The notes: a model not told the origin generated them from the sequence alone. A DNA stretch of 64,000 nt from Microcoleus sp. FACHB-672 (GCF_014695725.1 NZ_JACJOU010000007.1:186001-250000), one strand, 5' to 3'; counted from the stretch's first letter, positions 54,880 through 62,985 are shown. Numbers and translations: made by a program.

Positions 54880-56712
54880 ATGCAAACGTTTTTGAGAATT
54901 CTCCAGCCCTATGTAGGACGTTTAGGAATTGCTAAAAAAATTGCCTATGGATATTCTCTAGCCATTGGTGTAGCAGTTACAGGAGCAACAGTCGGGTTGG
55001 TGGTAGGTGATTATTATCAGCAACAAGCCCTAGCTCGATTAGAGATTGCCTATGAGCAAGAAGATCTAGTCGGCAGCTTAGCTAGGGAAACATCGGCGAT
55101 TCGCGCCCATCCCCAACGGCTGATGATGGTGTTAGGCGATCCGATCTGGTTTGACTTGGAGCGATCTCGGCTATTAGGGCATGTTACGCAAATCCAAGCT
55201 CTCTCTTCTAAACTTCAGGAATTTATTGACCAGCATCCTACATCCCTGGTGATGCCCCAGCAGGATTTTCAGCGGTTCATCCAAACCTATCAAGCTACGA
55301 CGACTGCCTATAAACAATGGGCAGAAATGACTTGGCAGCAGTTTCACCCTGCGGATCTTTCACAACCCTCCATATCCAAGGCCCAGCAAGATTTATTAGC
55401 AACCCTACGGAAAGACTCGTTCCTTACCTTAGAGATCAAGTTTGACCGCTTTACCGAACAACTGGATCGAAATCTCAAAGCGGCTCAAAATCAACGCTTA
55501 GTAGCCACCTCTGAGATGGAAGCAGCAGAAGCTCTACGCATAAAAATTATCCTGATCAGTATGGGCGGAGCCGTGCTGTTGGCCGTTGTCCTAGCAATTC
55601 TGACAGGTCGAGTTATTGCTCGTCCCATTGAAGCCATCACGAAGATTGCCCAACAGGTGTCGCGTGAATCAAACTTCACCCTGCAAGTTCCTGTCACCAC
55701 CAAAGATGAGATGGGAACCCTGGCAATTTCGTTTAACAGCCTGATTCAACAAATAGACAAGTATACCCATGAGTTAGAGCTGAGCCGCGACACCTTGGAA
55801 GACCGAGTAGAGGCGCGAACGCAGGAACTTCAGCAAGCCCTTGACCATCTTCGGCAAGCCCAATCTCAATTAGTGCAAGCCGAGAAGATGTCTAGCCTAG
55901 GACAGCTTGTGGCGGGAGTAGCCCACGAAATTAATAATCCCGTCAACTTTATTCATGGCAATTTAATCCATGCCAATCAATACATCCAAGATTTACTGGA
56001 ACTCCTTACCCTCTACGATCGCCAGTACCCTGATTCCACTCTGGATATCCAAACTAAAGTAGAGGATATTGATCTGGAGTTTTTACGGGAAGATTTACCG
56101 AGGATCTTGCGCTCTATGCAAGTAGGTACAGAACGAATTCGTGAAATTGTGCAATCGTTACGCAATTTCTCCCGTCTGGATGAAGCAGAAATTAAGACCG
56201 TTGAGATCCATGAGGGCATTGATAGCACCCTGATGATTCTCCAAGGTCGGCTCAAGGCTAATAGTCAACGTCCCACCATTCAAGTGCTCCGAGACTATGG
56301 TTCTTTACCGCTGGTAGAGTGCTATGCCGGACAGTTAAATCAGGTGTTTATGAACATTCTGACCAATGCGATTGATGCCTTGGAGGAACGGGATACGAAG
56401 CGATCGCCCACTGAATTAAGTCAGCATCCTAGTCAAATTACGATCCGGACTGAAGCAGTCGCGGATCAAGTGGTGATTCGCATTGCGGATAATGCGCTAG
56501 GGATGCCGGAAGAAGTTCAGAAGCGATTGTTCGATCCCTTCTTCACCACCAAAGCAGTGGGGAAAGGCACTGGGTTGGGAATGTCGATTAGCTATCAGAT
56601 TGTCACAGAAAAGCATGGCGGGTCTCTAACCTGCATTTCAGAACTGGGACAAGGCACAGAGTTTGTGATTCAAATTCCGCAACCCGCCTCCCTATCTTTG
56701 GCCCGTTCATGA
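54880..56712 (+). CDS. Membrane sensor histidine kinase with HAMP domain
   Basis: A 610-residue kinase. One membrane helix near residues 20-45 (GYSLAIGVAVTGATVGLVVG), a periplasmic helical domain (46-220), a second helix (223-245, IKIILISMGGAVLLAVVLAI), HAMP (246-300), a coiled coil, and a kinase core with the phospho-acceptor histidine in LGQLVAGVAHEINNPVNFIH, N-box NILTNAIDALEE and the G-boxes GKGTGLGMSISYQIV. The VAHEINNPVNFI type is common in cyanobacteria. GAGGTGA lies seven bases before the ATG. No response regulator follows. It probably works with the PhnD-like lipoprotein upstream. Confidence 0.9.
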   Translation: MQTFLRILQPYVGRLGIAKKIAYGYSLAIGVAVTGATVGLVVGDYYQQQALARLEIAYEQEDLVGSLARETSAIRAHPQRLMMVLGDPIWFDLERSRLLGHVTQIQALSSKLQEFIDQHPTSLVMPQQDFQRFIQTYQATTTAYKQWAEMTWQQFHPADLSQPSISKAQQDLLATLRKDSFLTLEIKFDRFTEQLDRNLKAAQNQRLVATSEMEAAEALRIKIILISMGGAVLLAVVLAILTGRVIARPIEAITKIAQQVSRESNFTLQVPVTTKDEMGTLAISFNSLIQQIDKYTHELELSRDTLEDRVEARTQELQQALDHLRQAQSQLVQAEKMSSLGQLVAGVAHEINNPVNFIHGNLIHANQYIQDLLELLTLYDRQYPDSTLDIQTKVEDIDLEFLREDLPRILRSMQVGTERIREIVQSLRNFSRLDEAEIKTVEIHEGIDSTLMILQGRLKANSQRPTIQVLRDYGSLPLVECYAGQLNQVFMNILTNAIDALEERDTKRSPTELSQHPSQITIRTEAVADQVVIRIADNALGMPEEVQKRLFDPFFTTKAVGKGTGLGMSISYQIVTEKHGGSLTCISELGQGTEFVIQIPQPASLSLARS

Positions 56713-56751
56713 GCATTAGCATGAAGCAATGAGTCTGCCAAAATTTTAGGG

Positions 56752-56769
56752 GAGGGTTGAAAAACCCTC
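56752..56769. terminator. Possible hairpin after the histidine kinase gene
   Basis: GAGGGTT and AACCCTC form a 7-base stem with a 4-base loop, followed by AAAAAT; there is no T-run, so termination is uncertain. Confidence 0.35.
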
Positions 56770-56823
56770 AAAAATAACCCCTCACCAACCCCAAAATTAC
56801 AAATTCAGAATTGACAACCCCCT

Positions 56824-57465
56824 ATGGATTGGCAGGAAGTAGCAGTAAACTGGGTTTTAATTCCCCCTCGATAGGTGGCGATTCTGCATTTTCTGGGGGG
56901 TGCCTTTGTGGCGACGGCTCCCCATGTCACCTATCGGTTGCTATTGGAGGATCTGAGTCGTCAAGGCTATGTAGTGATTGCCACGCCGTTTGTGAATACC
57001 TTTGATCACCGAGCGATCGCCCAGCAGGTGTTCCAAAACTTTAACCCAGGCGTAGAAACCCTCTAAGATGGGGGACTGTTGCAGAAGTGCCATCTCCCAA
57101 TTTATGGGCTAGGTCACAGTATGGGCTGTAAGTTGCACCTCCTGATTGGCAGCTTAGCCAAAGTAGAATGAGCCGGAAATATCCTCATTTCTTTCAACAA
57201 TTTCCCCGCTCGGAAGTCAATCCCCTTCCTAGATAAATTCTCCACTCCGTTTCCAGTGGAGTTTACCCCCTTGCCCTTGGAAACCGACGTAATCATTGCT
57301 GAACGTTATCAAATCCGTCGCAATCTGTTAATTAAATTCACCAAGGATGACCTGGATCAAACCCTAGGCTTATACGACATTATCCAAGACTGCTTTCCAG
57401 AGATGGTGACGCTCAAGCAACTCATCGGTAGTCATACGACTCCTCTAGGCCAAGATATTGGTTAG
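56824..57465 (+). pseudogene. DUF1350 family gene, inactivated
   Basis: A DUF1350 (cyanobacterial/plastid alpha/beta-hydrolase-like) gene with several lesions. From ATG 56824 it reads MDWQEVAVNWVLIPPR then a TAG; it continues as VAILHFLGGAFVATAPHVTY and IATPFVNTFDHRAIAQQVFQ, ends at TAA near 57064, shifts frame (LPIYGLGHSMGCKLHLLIGS), meets a TGA near 57170 and goes on as NILISFNNFPARKSIPFLD and VEFTPLPLETDVIIAERYQI to a TAG at 57463. At least two stops and a frame change make it dead, yet similarity remains high, so the decay is recent. Confidence 0.9.
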
Positions 57466-57495
57466 AAAGCAGGGCAGACTTTTACACCGTTGGAT

Positions 57496-57993
57496 GCACT
57501 CGCTCTACCTCGCGCTTTGTCTGAAGGTCATTCATCAAGGCTCTACCAGACTCTTCACTCATTCTTGCAGTGTTCATTTCTTATGCCCGTCAGATAGATT
57601 TATAGGCCCATCAAGGTAAAGACAAGGGTTTAGCTGCTAAACCTGTAAGAGAATCTAGCGTGGCTGGAATCGAAATCGGTGCAGGTTTGCAGGATTGTAC
57701 AACCATCCTAGACAATCATCCTATTGCTTGCCTTTCAGGATTCATAGAATGAGATTAAAGCAATGAAACGTGATTCCGGCTTCTTGTAAGCGTCTGGATT
57801 TCTCTTCAAGAGAACACTCAAGTTTATTTAGTTAAGCGCTTCTTGCGATTGCACGAGAAGCATCATCAAATCCACGGCAGGCATTGGTCGCTGTGGTCAA
57901 GCTTTGCATGGGCGTTGCACAACTATGGAGGAACAGAAATGAAACGGCTCACGATACCTGTCATGGCGTTTTCCTTATTGGCTTTGGGGTTCC
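57496..57993. repeat. 500-base direct repeat, copy B
   Basis: Second copy of the segment at 53014-53513. It keeps a decayed fragment of the araC 5' end (57496-57600) and the promoter region of the intact cupin gene, and ends within the cupin signal-peptide codons. Confidence 0.95.
57699..57723 (+). promoter_or_regulatory. Candidate AraC-type direct-repeat operator (copy B)
   Basis: ACAACCATCCTA and ACAATCATCCTA in tandem, as in copy A, about 215 bases upstream of the intact cupin start; this copy would control the working operon. Confidence 0.45.
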
Positions 57994-58442
57994 CGCAGGC
58001 AGGGCATACACAAGTCTCATCTGGCGATCGCGCACAGACCGTGGAAATCACGCGGAATGGTTCGCAGCCTTCCACTGAAGGATCTGCCGAATATTTCACG
58101 GGTTCTGTCCGCATCAATCCTCTTTTTCCGGTGCACGATCCATCACGCGCCTCTGGCGCAAGTGTCACCTTCAAGCCTGGTGCGCGCACAGCGTGGCATA
58201 CCCATCCCCTGGGGCAAACCCTCATCGTGACGGCTGGAGTTGGTTGGGTTCAGCAATGGGGCGGTCAAGTTCAGGAGATCAGACCTGGTGATGTCGTCTG
58301 GATTCCGCCAGGTGTAAAGCACTGGCACGGAGCTACAGCAACTACAGCCATGACCCATATTGCTATTCACGAACAACTCGACGGCAGGGTCGTGGACTGG
58401 ATGGAACAGGTCAGTGACGAGCAGTACAGAGGAAGATCTTAA
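57939..58442 (+). CDS. Exported cupin-domain protein
   Basis: A 167-residue protein. A signal peptide ([20 protein letters not shown], cleavage near GHTQ) precedes a single small-barrel cupin with the metal motif [12 protein letters not shown] and the second motif GVKHWHGA. Such cupins in AraC-controlled clusters are usually quercetinase- or isomerase-like metal proteins without proven substrate. The start is ATG 57939 with a GGAGGA site; longer frames upstream run through the repeat. Its stop overlaps the ATG of the next gene (TAATG), indicating translational coupling. Confidence 0.88.
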   Translation: MKRLTIPVMAFSLLALGFPQAGHTQVSSGDRAQTVEITRNGSQPSTEGSAEYFTGSVRINPLFPVHDPSRASGASVTFKPGARTAWHTHPLGQTLIVTAGVGWVQQWGGQVQEIRPGDVVWIPPGVKHWHGATATTAMTHIAIHEQLDGRVVDWMEQVSDEQYRGRS

Positions 58443-58978
58443 TGCTTTTGAGATGGCGTGCCATTAAGGGAAAAAATTGTCAGAAAAGAATGCTGATTTT
58501 GGTTCTCGCCGTATTGATGTCCCTGAGTGACTCAGCCTGCCGTGCCGATAACAGTATGACCATCAGCACCCCGTCAAAGATACCAAATGAAATATCAACC
58601 GAGCGGGCAAACAGTATGAAGATAAACATCAAGGTCGGAGACAAAGTTGTGACAGCCACTTTGATTGACAGCAAAACCACTGGGGATTTTGTTTCCCTGC
58701 TGCCATTAACGCTGACGATGAACGATTTGTTTGGAAGAGAAAAGTTTGCCCACCTGCCGAGAGCGATTTCGCAGGAGGGAGAGCGAACCAAAACTTATGA
58801 AGTTGGAGATGTCATTTACTGGTCTCCTGGTCCTGATGTGGCTATTTATTATCGCCATGACGGACAGGAAATCCCCGACCCCGGCATCATCGTGCTCAGC
58901 AAGATAGATGCTGGCATCGAGGCATTTAATACCCCTGACTCTGTAGAAGTGACAATCGAGCTTGTTCCATCGCCATAA
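58442..58978 (+). CDS. Exported cyclophilin-like fold protein
   Basis: A 178-residue protein whose ATG overlaps the cupin stop. The N-terminus has a basic stretch and a hydrophobic core (MLILVLAVLMSLSDSAC), possibly a lipoprotein signal ending at that cysteine; an internal ATG at 58490 would start directly at the core. The mature C-terminal 120 residues (MKINIKVGDKVVTATLIDS, LPLTLTMNDLFGREK, YEVGDVIYWSPGPDVAIYY) match the bacterial cyclophilin-like fold family found beside such operons. No peptidyl-prolyl isomerase active-site pattern is obvious. Function unknown. Confidence 0.75.
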   Translation: MLLRWRAIKGKNCQKRMLILVLAVLMSLSDSACRADNSMTISTPSKIPNEISTERANSMKINIKVGDKVVTATLIDSKTTGDFVSLLPLTLTMNDLFGREKFAHLPRAISQEGERTKTYEVGDVIYWSPGPDVAIYYRHDGQEIPDPGIIVLSKIDAGIEAFNTPDSVEVTIELVPSP

Positions 58979-58999
58979 AGAGGGTGATCTGCCTGCACT

Positions 59000-59040
59000 G
59001 TGGACTGAATGGAACAGGTCAATGACGAGCAATACCAAGC
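59000..59040 (+). pseudogene. Remnant of a cupin gene 3' end
   Basis: The sequence GTGGACTGAATGGAACAGGT and its continuation match the 3' end of the intact cupin (coding [12 protein letters not shown]) with a stop created at the tryptophan. It is too short to code for anything. Confidence 0.8.
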
Positions 59041-59046
59041 ACCAAT

Positions 59047-59117
59047 ATGAAGTACCGCTTCCTGATTGATATGGCCTCCCTTAAATCCGAATAACCGAGG
59101 TGAAGCCTCGCAGGATT
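59047..59117 (+). pseudogene. Remnant of an alcohol dehydrogenase 3' end
   Basis: Codes MKYRFLIDMASLKSE then stop, the same tail as the complete dehydrogenase (VKYRFCIDMASLKSE), and similarity continues past the stop (ATAACCGAG). Confidence 0.85.
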
Positions 59118-59155
59118 AACAATTCAAACGCGCAAAGACAGGAAACAGCAATTTA

Positions 59156-59215
59156 GAAGTTTGCTTCGTCATTGATATGGCCCCGCTGAAGGCAGAGGCA
59201 TCGAACCAAAGCTAA
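59156..59215 (+). pseudogene. Second remnant of an alcohol dehydrogenase 3' end
   Basis: Reads EVCFVIDMAPLKAEASNQS then stop, a diverged copy of the same dehydrogenase tail. It lies 35 bases before the alpha/beta hydrolase start. Confidence 0.72.
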
Positions 59216-59249
59216 TCCGCTAGATAAACCCACACAGATGGAGAACTCA

Positions 59250-60335
59250 ATGAAAAACCGCATTCTAATACCAACCCTCTTGATTAGTGCAATCTGCACA
59301 ACGGCGGCATTTGCACTTGACAAAACACACGTCTCGCGTAAGGTCTCCCAAGCACCCGTGCAGCAGTCCGCTGTGGTCGAGGGGGCGGACAACTTCTACA
59401 AGAGCGACAAGGTGACCATGCAAAAGGTGACATTCAAAAACCAATACAACATGCAGGTTGCCGGGAATCTCTTCATTCCCAAAGCCTTAAATCAGAACGC
59501 CAAGAATCCGGCAATCATTGTCGGGCACCCCATGGGCGCAGTCAAAGAACAAAGCTCGAATCTGTATGCCCAAAAACTGGCTGAACAGGGATTCATCACC
59601 TTGTCCCTCGATTTGTCCTTCTGGGGCGAGAGCGAGGGGAGTCCGCGAAACCTCATCGCGCCAGAGATTTATGCCGAGGACTTCAGCGCAGCAGTGGACT
59701 TCCTGGGCACCCGACCATTCGTGGACAGAGACCGGATCGGTGTTCTTGGGATTTGCGGCAGCGGGAGCTTCGTTATCAGCGCCGCCAAGATCGACCCCCG
59801 CATCAAGGTCGTCGCGACTGTGAGTATGTACGACATGGGCGCGGCGGCTCGCAATGGGCTTAGGAAGTCGGTGACCGCCGAGCAAAGGAAGCAGATGATC
59901 GCTGCGGCGGCGGAGCAGCGTTACGTGGAGTTCACGGGCGGCGAGACCGCCTACGTGGGTGGAACGACGAACGAACTGACGGCGAGCACCGACCCGGTTC
60001 AGCGCGAGTTCTTCGACTTCTACCGGACTCCCCGGGGCGAGTTCACACCGAAAGGCTCGTCTCCCGAGCGGACGACGAAGCCGACGCTGACCAGCGTCGT
60101 GCGGTTCATGAACTATTACCCGCTTGAAAGGATCGAGGAGATCGGTCGTCCGCTGCTCTTTGTCACCGGCACAGAAGCCCACTCCCGGGAGTTCAGCGAG
60201 GACGCCTACAACCGCGCTGTCGAGCCGAAGGAGATCGTCCGGGTTCCGAATGCGGGACACGTCGATTTGTATGACCGGGTGAACCTTATCCCCTTTGACA
60301 AGCTCACATCCTTTTTCACCCAACATCTGAAATAG
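59250..60335 (+). CDS. Exported alpha/beta hydrolase (dienelactone-hydrolase/YcjY-like)
   Basis: A 361-residue hydrolase with signal peptide MKNRILIPTLLISAICTTAAFA. ATG 59250 with GGAG upstream is preferred to ATG 59238. The nucleophile elbow reads GVLGICGSGSF, with a cysteine at the position used by dienelactone hydrolase; the oxyanion region is IIVGHPMGA and the catalytic histidine is in NAGHVDLYD. It may open lactones or cleave esters. The first third has backbone-like codons, but from about 59,700 on the gene is clearly GC-rich with G/C third positions, unlike most of the window. The antisense frame stays open over 840 bases, a by-product of this composition. Confidence 0.85.
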   Translation: MKNRILIPTLLISAICTTAAFALDKTHVSRKVSQAPVQQSAVVEGADNFYKSDKVTMQKVTFKNQYNMQVAGNLFIPKALNQNAKNPAIIVGHPMGAVKEQSSNLYAQKLAEQGFITLSLDLSFWGESEGSPRNLIAPEIYAEDFSAAVDFLGTRPFVDRDRIGVLGICGSGSFVISAAKIDPRIKVVATVSMYDMGAAARNGLRKSVTAEQRKQMIAAAAEQRYVEFTGGETAYVGGTTNELTASTDPVQREFFDFYRTPRGEFTPKGSSPERTTKPTLTSVVRFMNYYPLERIEEIGRPLLFVTGTEAHSREFSEDAYNRAVEPKEIVRVPNAGHVDLYDRVNLIPFDKLTSFFTQHLK

Positions 60336-60365
60336 GGTGAAGCAAGAAACAAGGTAAAAAATCCC

Positions 60366-61127
60366 ATGAACAATCAGAACTTTACAGGCAAGGTAGCCTT
60401 TGTCACCGGAGCAGCAAACGGCATTGGTCGAGCTACAGCGCTAGCGTTTGCACGCGAAGGCGCGGCAGTGGTAGTCGCTGACATTTCAGAACAGGGCAAT
60501 CAAGAAACGGCTCGTATGATTGAGGAACTCGGCGGACGGGCGATCGCCGTCAAGTGCGACATAACACGAACCGAGGACGTGAAGGCAGCCCTGGATCAGA
60601 CCATTGAGACCTTCGGGCGACTGGACTTTGCCTTCAACAACGCCGGTGTGGAACAGAAGCTAGCGGCGGCGGCGGAACTGGATGAGGCGGAGTGGGATCG
60701 CATAGTCAACATCAACTTGCGTGGCGTGTTCCTGTGCCTGAAGCACGAAATCCCGCTGATGCAAAAGCTTGGGGGCGGTGCGATCGTGAATACCTCTTCA
60801 GGTGCTGGAGTCAAAGGCTTCAAAGGTCAAGCTGCTTACGTGGCTGCAAAGCACGGCGTGGTCGGACTGACCAAGGCAGCCGCTCTCGACTATGCCGCGC
60901 AGAACATTCGCATTAACGCTGTGTGTCCCGGAATCATCGACACCCCGATGATGGATCGCTTCAGCGGCGGCACTTCCGAAGGACAAGAGCGAGTGATCTC
61001 GCAGGAACCAATTGGCAGGATGGGTCAACCCGAAGAGATCGCCAATGCCGTCGTCTGGCTGTGTTCGGATGCGTCCTCCTTCGCCGTCGGGCACGCCCTG
61101 GTCATTGATGGCGGTCAAACGGTGTAG
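60366..61127 (+). CDS. Short-chain dehydrogenase/reductase (SDR)
   Basis: A 253-residue classical SDR. The cofactor motif TGAANGIGRATA, the NNAGV stretch, the catalytic serine (NTSSGAG), YxxxK in AAYVAAKHGVVG and the PG motif in AVCPGIIDTPMMDRF are all present. It should use NAD(H) or NADP(H) on an alcohol or ketone; the acid after the second strand (VVVADISEQ) favours NAD(H). It lies 30 bases after the hydrolase gene in the same direction, so they are probably one transcript. Confidence 0.93.
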   Translation: MNNQNFTGKVAFVTGAANGIGRATALAFAREGAAVVVADISEQGNQETARMIEELGGRAIAVKCDITRTEDVKAALDQTIETFGRLDFAFNNAGVEQKLAAAAELDEAEWDRIVNINLRGVFLCLKHEIPLMQKLGGGAIVNTSSGAGVKGFKGQAAYVAAKHGVVGLTKAAALDYAAQNIRINAVCPGIIDTPMMDRFSGGTSEGQERVISQEPIGRMGQPEEIANAVVWLCSDASSFAVGHALVIDGGQTV

Positions 61128-61210
61128 TGATGTTCCTCGCCAACCCGATAAAACCCTAAACGCACGACAACAAAGCATTGTCGCTATCGTCACCTTCACC
61201 GCCAAGGGCG

Positions 61211-61318
61211 ATGACTCATATCGCTACTCAGAAGGTACTCGACGGCAAACCCGTGGACTGGCTGAAAAAAGTCAGCGACGAACAATACCAGGACAGATTC
61301 AAGAGCGAGTATAAGTAA
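61211..61318 (+). pseudogene. Remnant of a second cupin gene 3' end
   Basis: The frame reads [20 protein letters not shown], continuing [15 protein letters not shown] then stop, clearly homologous to the end of the intact cupin ([20 protein letters not shown]). The 5' part of this copy is missing. It sits between the SDR and the alcohol dehydrogenase. Confidence 0.88.
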
Positions 61319-61352
61319 ACCAGCTTATCTTCCAGATTGGAGCATCAATATT

Positions 61353-62414
61353 ATGTACAACGCCAAAGCTTACTCCGCAGCCAGTGCGACCGCACCGCTC
61401 GCTTCCGACACAATCGCACGGCGCGATCCAACCGAACATGATGTTCAGATCGAAATCCTTTTCTGCGGCATCTGTCACTCGGACGTCCATTCGGTGCGTA
61501 ATGAGTGGAGCGACTTCATGTCTACTACCTACCCAATCGTCCCCGGTCATGAGATCGTCGGACGGGTCACTGAGGTTGGCTCGGCAGTGACGAAGTACAA
61601 GCCCGGTGATCTCGCGGCGATCGGCTGTATGGTCGATTCGGATAGTACCTGTCCCCATTGCAAAGCTGGCTTTGAGCAGTTTTGCCAAAATGTAATCTTC
61701 ACCTACAACTCCCCAGACAAGCACAAGACTGCTCCAGTCACCTATGGTGGCTACTCTGATAGCGTCGTCGTCGATGAACGCTTCGTTCTGCGCGTTCCAG
61801 ATAACCTCGCTCTCGCCGGGGTTGCGCCGCTCCTCTGCGCCGGCATCACTACCTACTCGCCTCTGCGCCACTGGGGCGTCACTAAGGGCAAGAAGGTCGG
61901 CGTAGTAGGTCTTGGCGGGCTGGGACACATGGGCGTGAAGTTCGCCCGTGCGTTCGGTGCCCACGTTGTCGTCTTCACCACCTCGCCCGCTAAGACGGAA
62001 GATGCGCTCCGCCTCGGTGCCCACGAAGTGGTGGTCTCCCGCAATGCCGACGAGATGCAGAAGCACGCTGGTAGCTTTGATTTCATCCTCGATACCGTCT
62101 CCGCCAATCACGACATCAACGCCTATCTCAACCTGCTTCGCCTTGACGGCAACATCACTCTTGTCGGCGCACCCGAAAAGCCAATGGATATCGCGGCATT
62201 CAGCCTGATCGTGGGTCGTCGGAGTCTCTCCGGGTCTATGATCGGTGGAATTGCCGAAACCCAGGAGATGCTCGACTTTTGCGGCGAACATAACATCACA
62301 GCCGATGTTGAAGTCATCCCCATCCAAAAAGTTAACGAAGCTTACGAAAGACTGCTCAAGTCCGATGTGAAATACCGCTTCTGTATCGATATGGCATCTC
62401 TTAAATCTGAATAA
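61353..62414 (+). CDS. Zinc-dependent NAD(P) alcohol dehydrogenase (YahK/cinnamyl-alcohol type)
   Basis: A 353-residue medium-chain dehydrogenase. Catalytic zinc ligands are in CGICHSDVH and PGHEIVG; the cofactor motif is VGVVGLGGLGHMGVKFARAF. The structural-zinc lobe reads DSDSTCPHCKAGFEQFC, with aspartate where most relatives have the first of four cysteines. Such enzymes reduce aldehydes with NADPH, matching a detoxification operon under an AraC regulator. The C-terminal tail YRFCIDMASLKSE is repeated as debris further upstream. GC content is higher than in the flanking genes. Confidence 0.92.
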   Translation: MYNAKAYSAASATAPLASDTIARRDPTEHDVQIEILFCGICHSDVHSVRNEWSDFMSTTYPIVPGHEIVGRVTEVGSAVTKYKPGDLAAIGCMVDSDSTCPHCKAGFEQFCQNVIFTYNSPDKHKTAPVTYGGYSDSVVVDERFVLRVPDNLALAGVAPLLCAGITTYSPLRHWGVTKGKKVGVVGLGGLGHMGVKFARAFGAHVVVFTTSPAKTEDALRLGAHEVVVSRNADEMQKHAGSFDFILDTVSANHDINAYLNLLRLDGNITLVGAPEKPMDIAAFSLIVGRRSLSGSMIGGIAETQEMLDFCGEHNITADVEVIPIQKVNEAYERLLKSDVKYRFCIDMASLKSE

Positions 62415-62496
62415 CCGAGTGGAACCTCGAAGGAGTAATACCCAATTCGGTTAATTGTGACTCTTTTTTTGGGGAGTGTACAGTCGGCAATTCGGG

Positions 62497-62524
62497 CGGG
62501 TGTGTCTGTCGCACCCGATTTTTG
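62497..62524 (+). terminator. Terminator after the alcohol dehydrogenase gene
   Basis: CGGGTG (62497-62502) pairs with CACCCG (62512-62517), followed by ATTTTTGGG. Confidence 0.6.
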
Positions 62525-62580
62525 GGTCGCTAACCCTAATCGGATTTGGCATTACATCCTTTAACAGCAATCCAAACAGA

Positions 62581-62618
62581 AACCGCAGATAAACGGATAG
62601 TTCGTTCATCTGCGGTTT
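62581..62618. repeat. Inverted repeat
   Basis: AACCGCAGAT and ATCTGCGGTT (10 bases) with AACG/CGTT inside form a near-perfect hairpin. It lies between the island and the first backbone gene beyond it; related AACCGCAGATAA also occurs at 50098. Confidence 0.7.
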
Positions 62619-62682
62619 AATAATGAGTGCCGTCGGCTTGGTTCACGCACGGCACCGATAGCCAGCAAAAATACTTAATTTA

Positions 62683-62985
62683 TCAGCAGGTTTTGCTGAT
62701 CACCCGCACACGCCCTTGCACATCTAAATACCGTACCTTGCAACCTCCTGGTAGCTGCACCGAACCGACGCTTACAGGAGAATGACGAACTAATCTTAAT
62801 TCTTCAGGATATCTGGGCTGGGGGTCGTTCTCTAACCAGATGGGCGGCACCATCATGGGATCATACTCAGCGATTGTATGGACAACACCAGGACGCTGTT
62901 TTAGCTCAACCTTTTGGCCAGTGCGATATTTAATCACTTCTTCCTGGTCTAAATCTTCATCCATCCTGATTTGTACCGCAACCAT
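62683..62985 (-). CDS. Hypothetical protein (100 aa)
   Basis: Unknown function. From ATG 62985 (GAGGA site seven bases upstream) it codes 100 residues: MVAVQIRMDEDLDQEEVIKY, RTGQKVELKQRPGVVHTIAE, then a proline-rich stretch (DPMMVPPIWLENDPQPRY) and a C-terminal strand set (VRYLDVQGRVRVISKTC). An earlier ATG (63048) would add 21 residues with no ribosome site. Soluble and acidic, with no motif I can name; the pattern suggests a small beta-rich domain. Confidence 0.6.
   Translation of the reverse strand: MVAVQIRMDEDLDQEEVIKYRTGQKVELKQRPGVVHTIAEYDPMMVPPIWLENDPQPRYPEELRLVRHSPVSVGSVQLPGGCKVRYLDVQGRVRVISKTC

Noticed and set aside
59487-60326. Long antisense open frame opposite the alpha/beta hydrolase
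   Set aside because: Explained by GC-rich codon use of the real gene; the product resembles nothing.
61299-62327. Long antisense open frame opposite the alcohol dehydrogenase
   Set aside because: Shadow of the sense gene, which has complete catalytic motifs.
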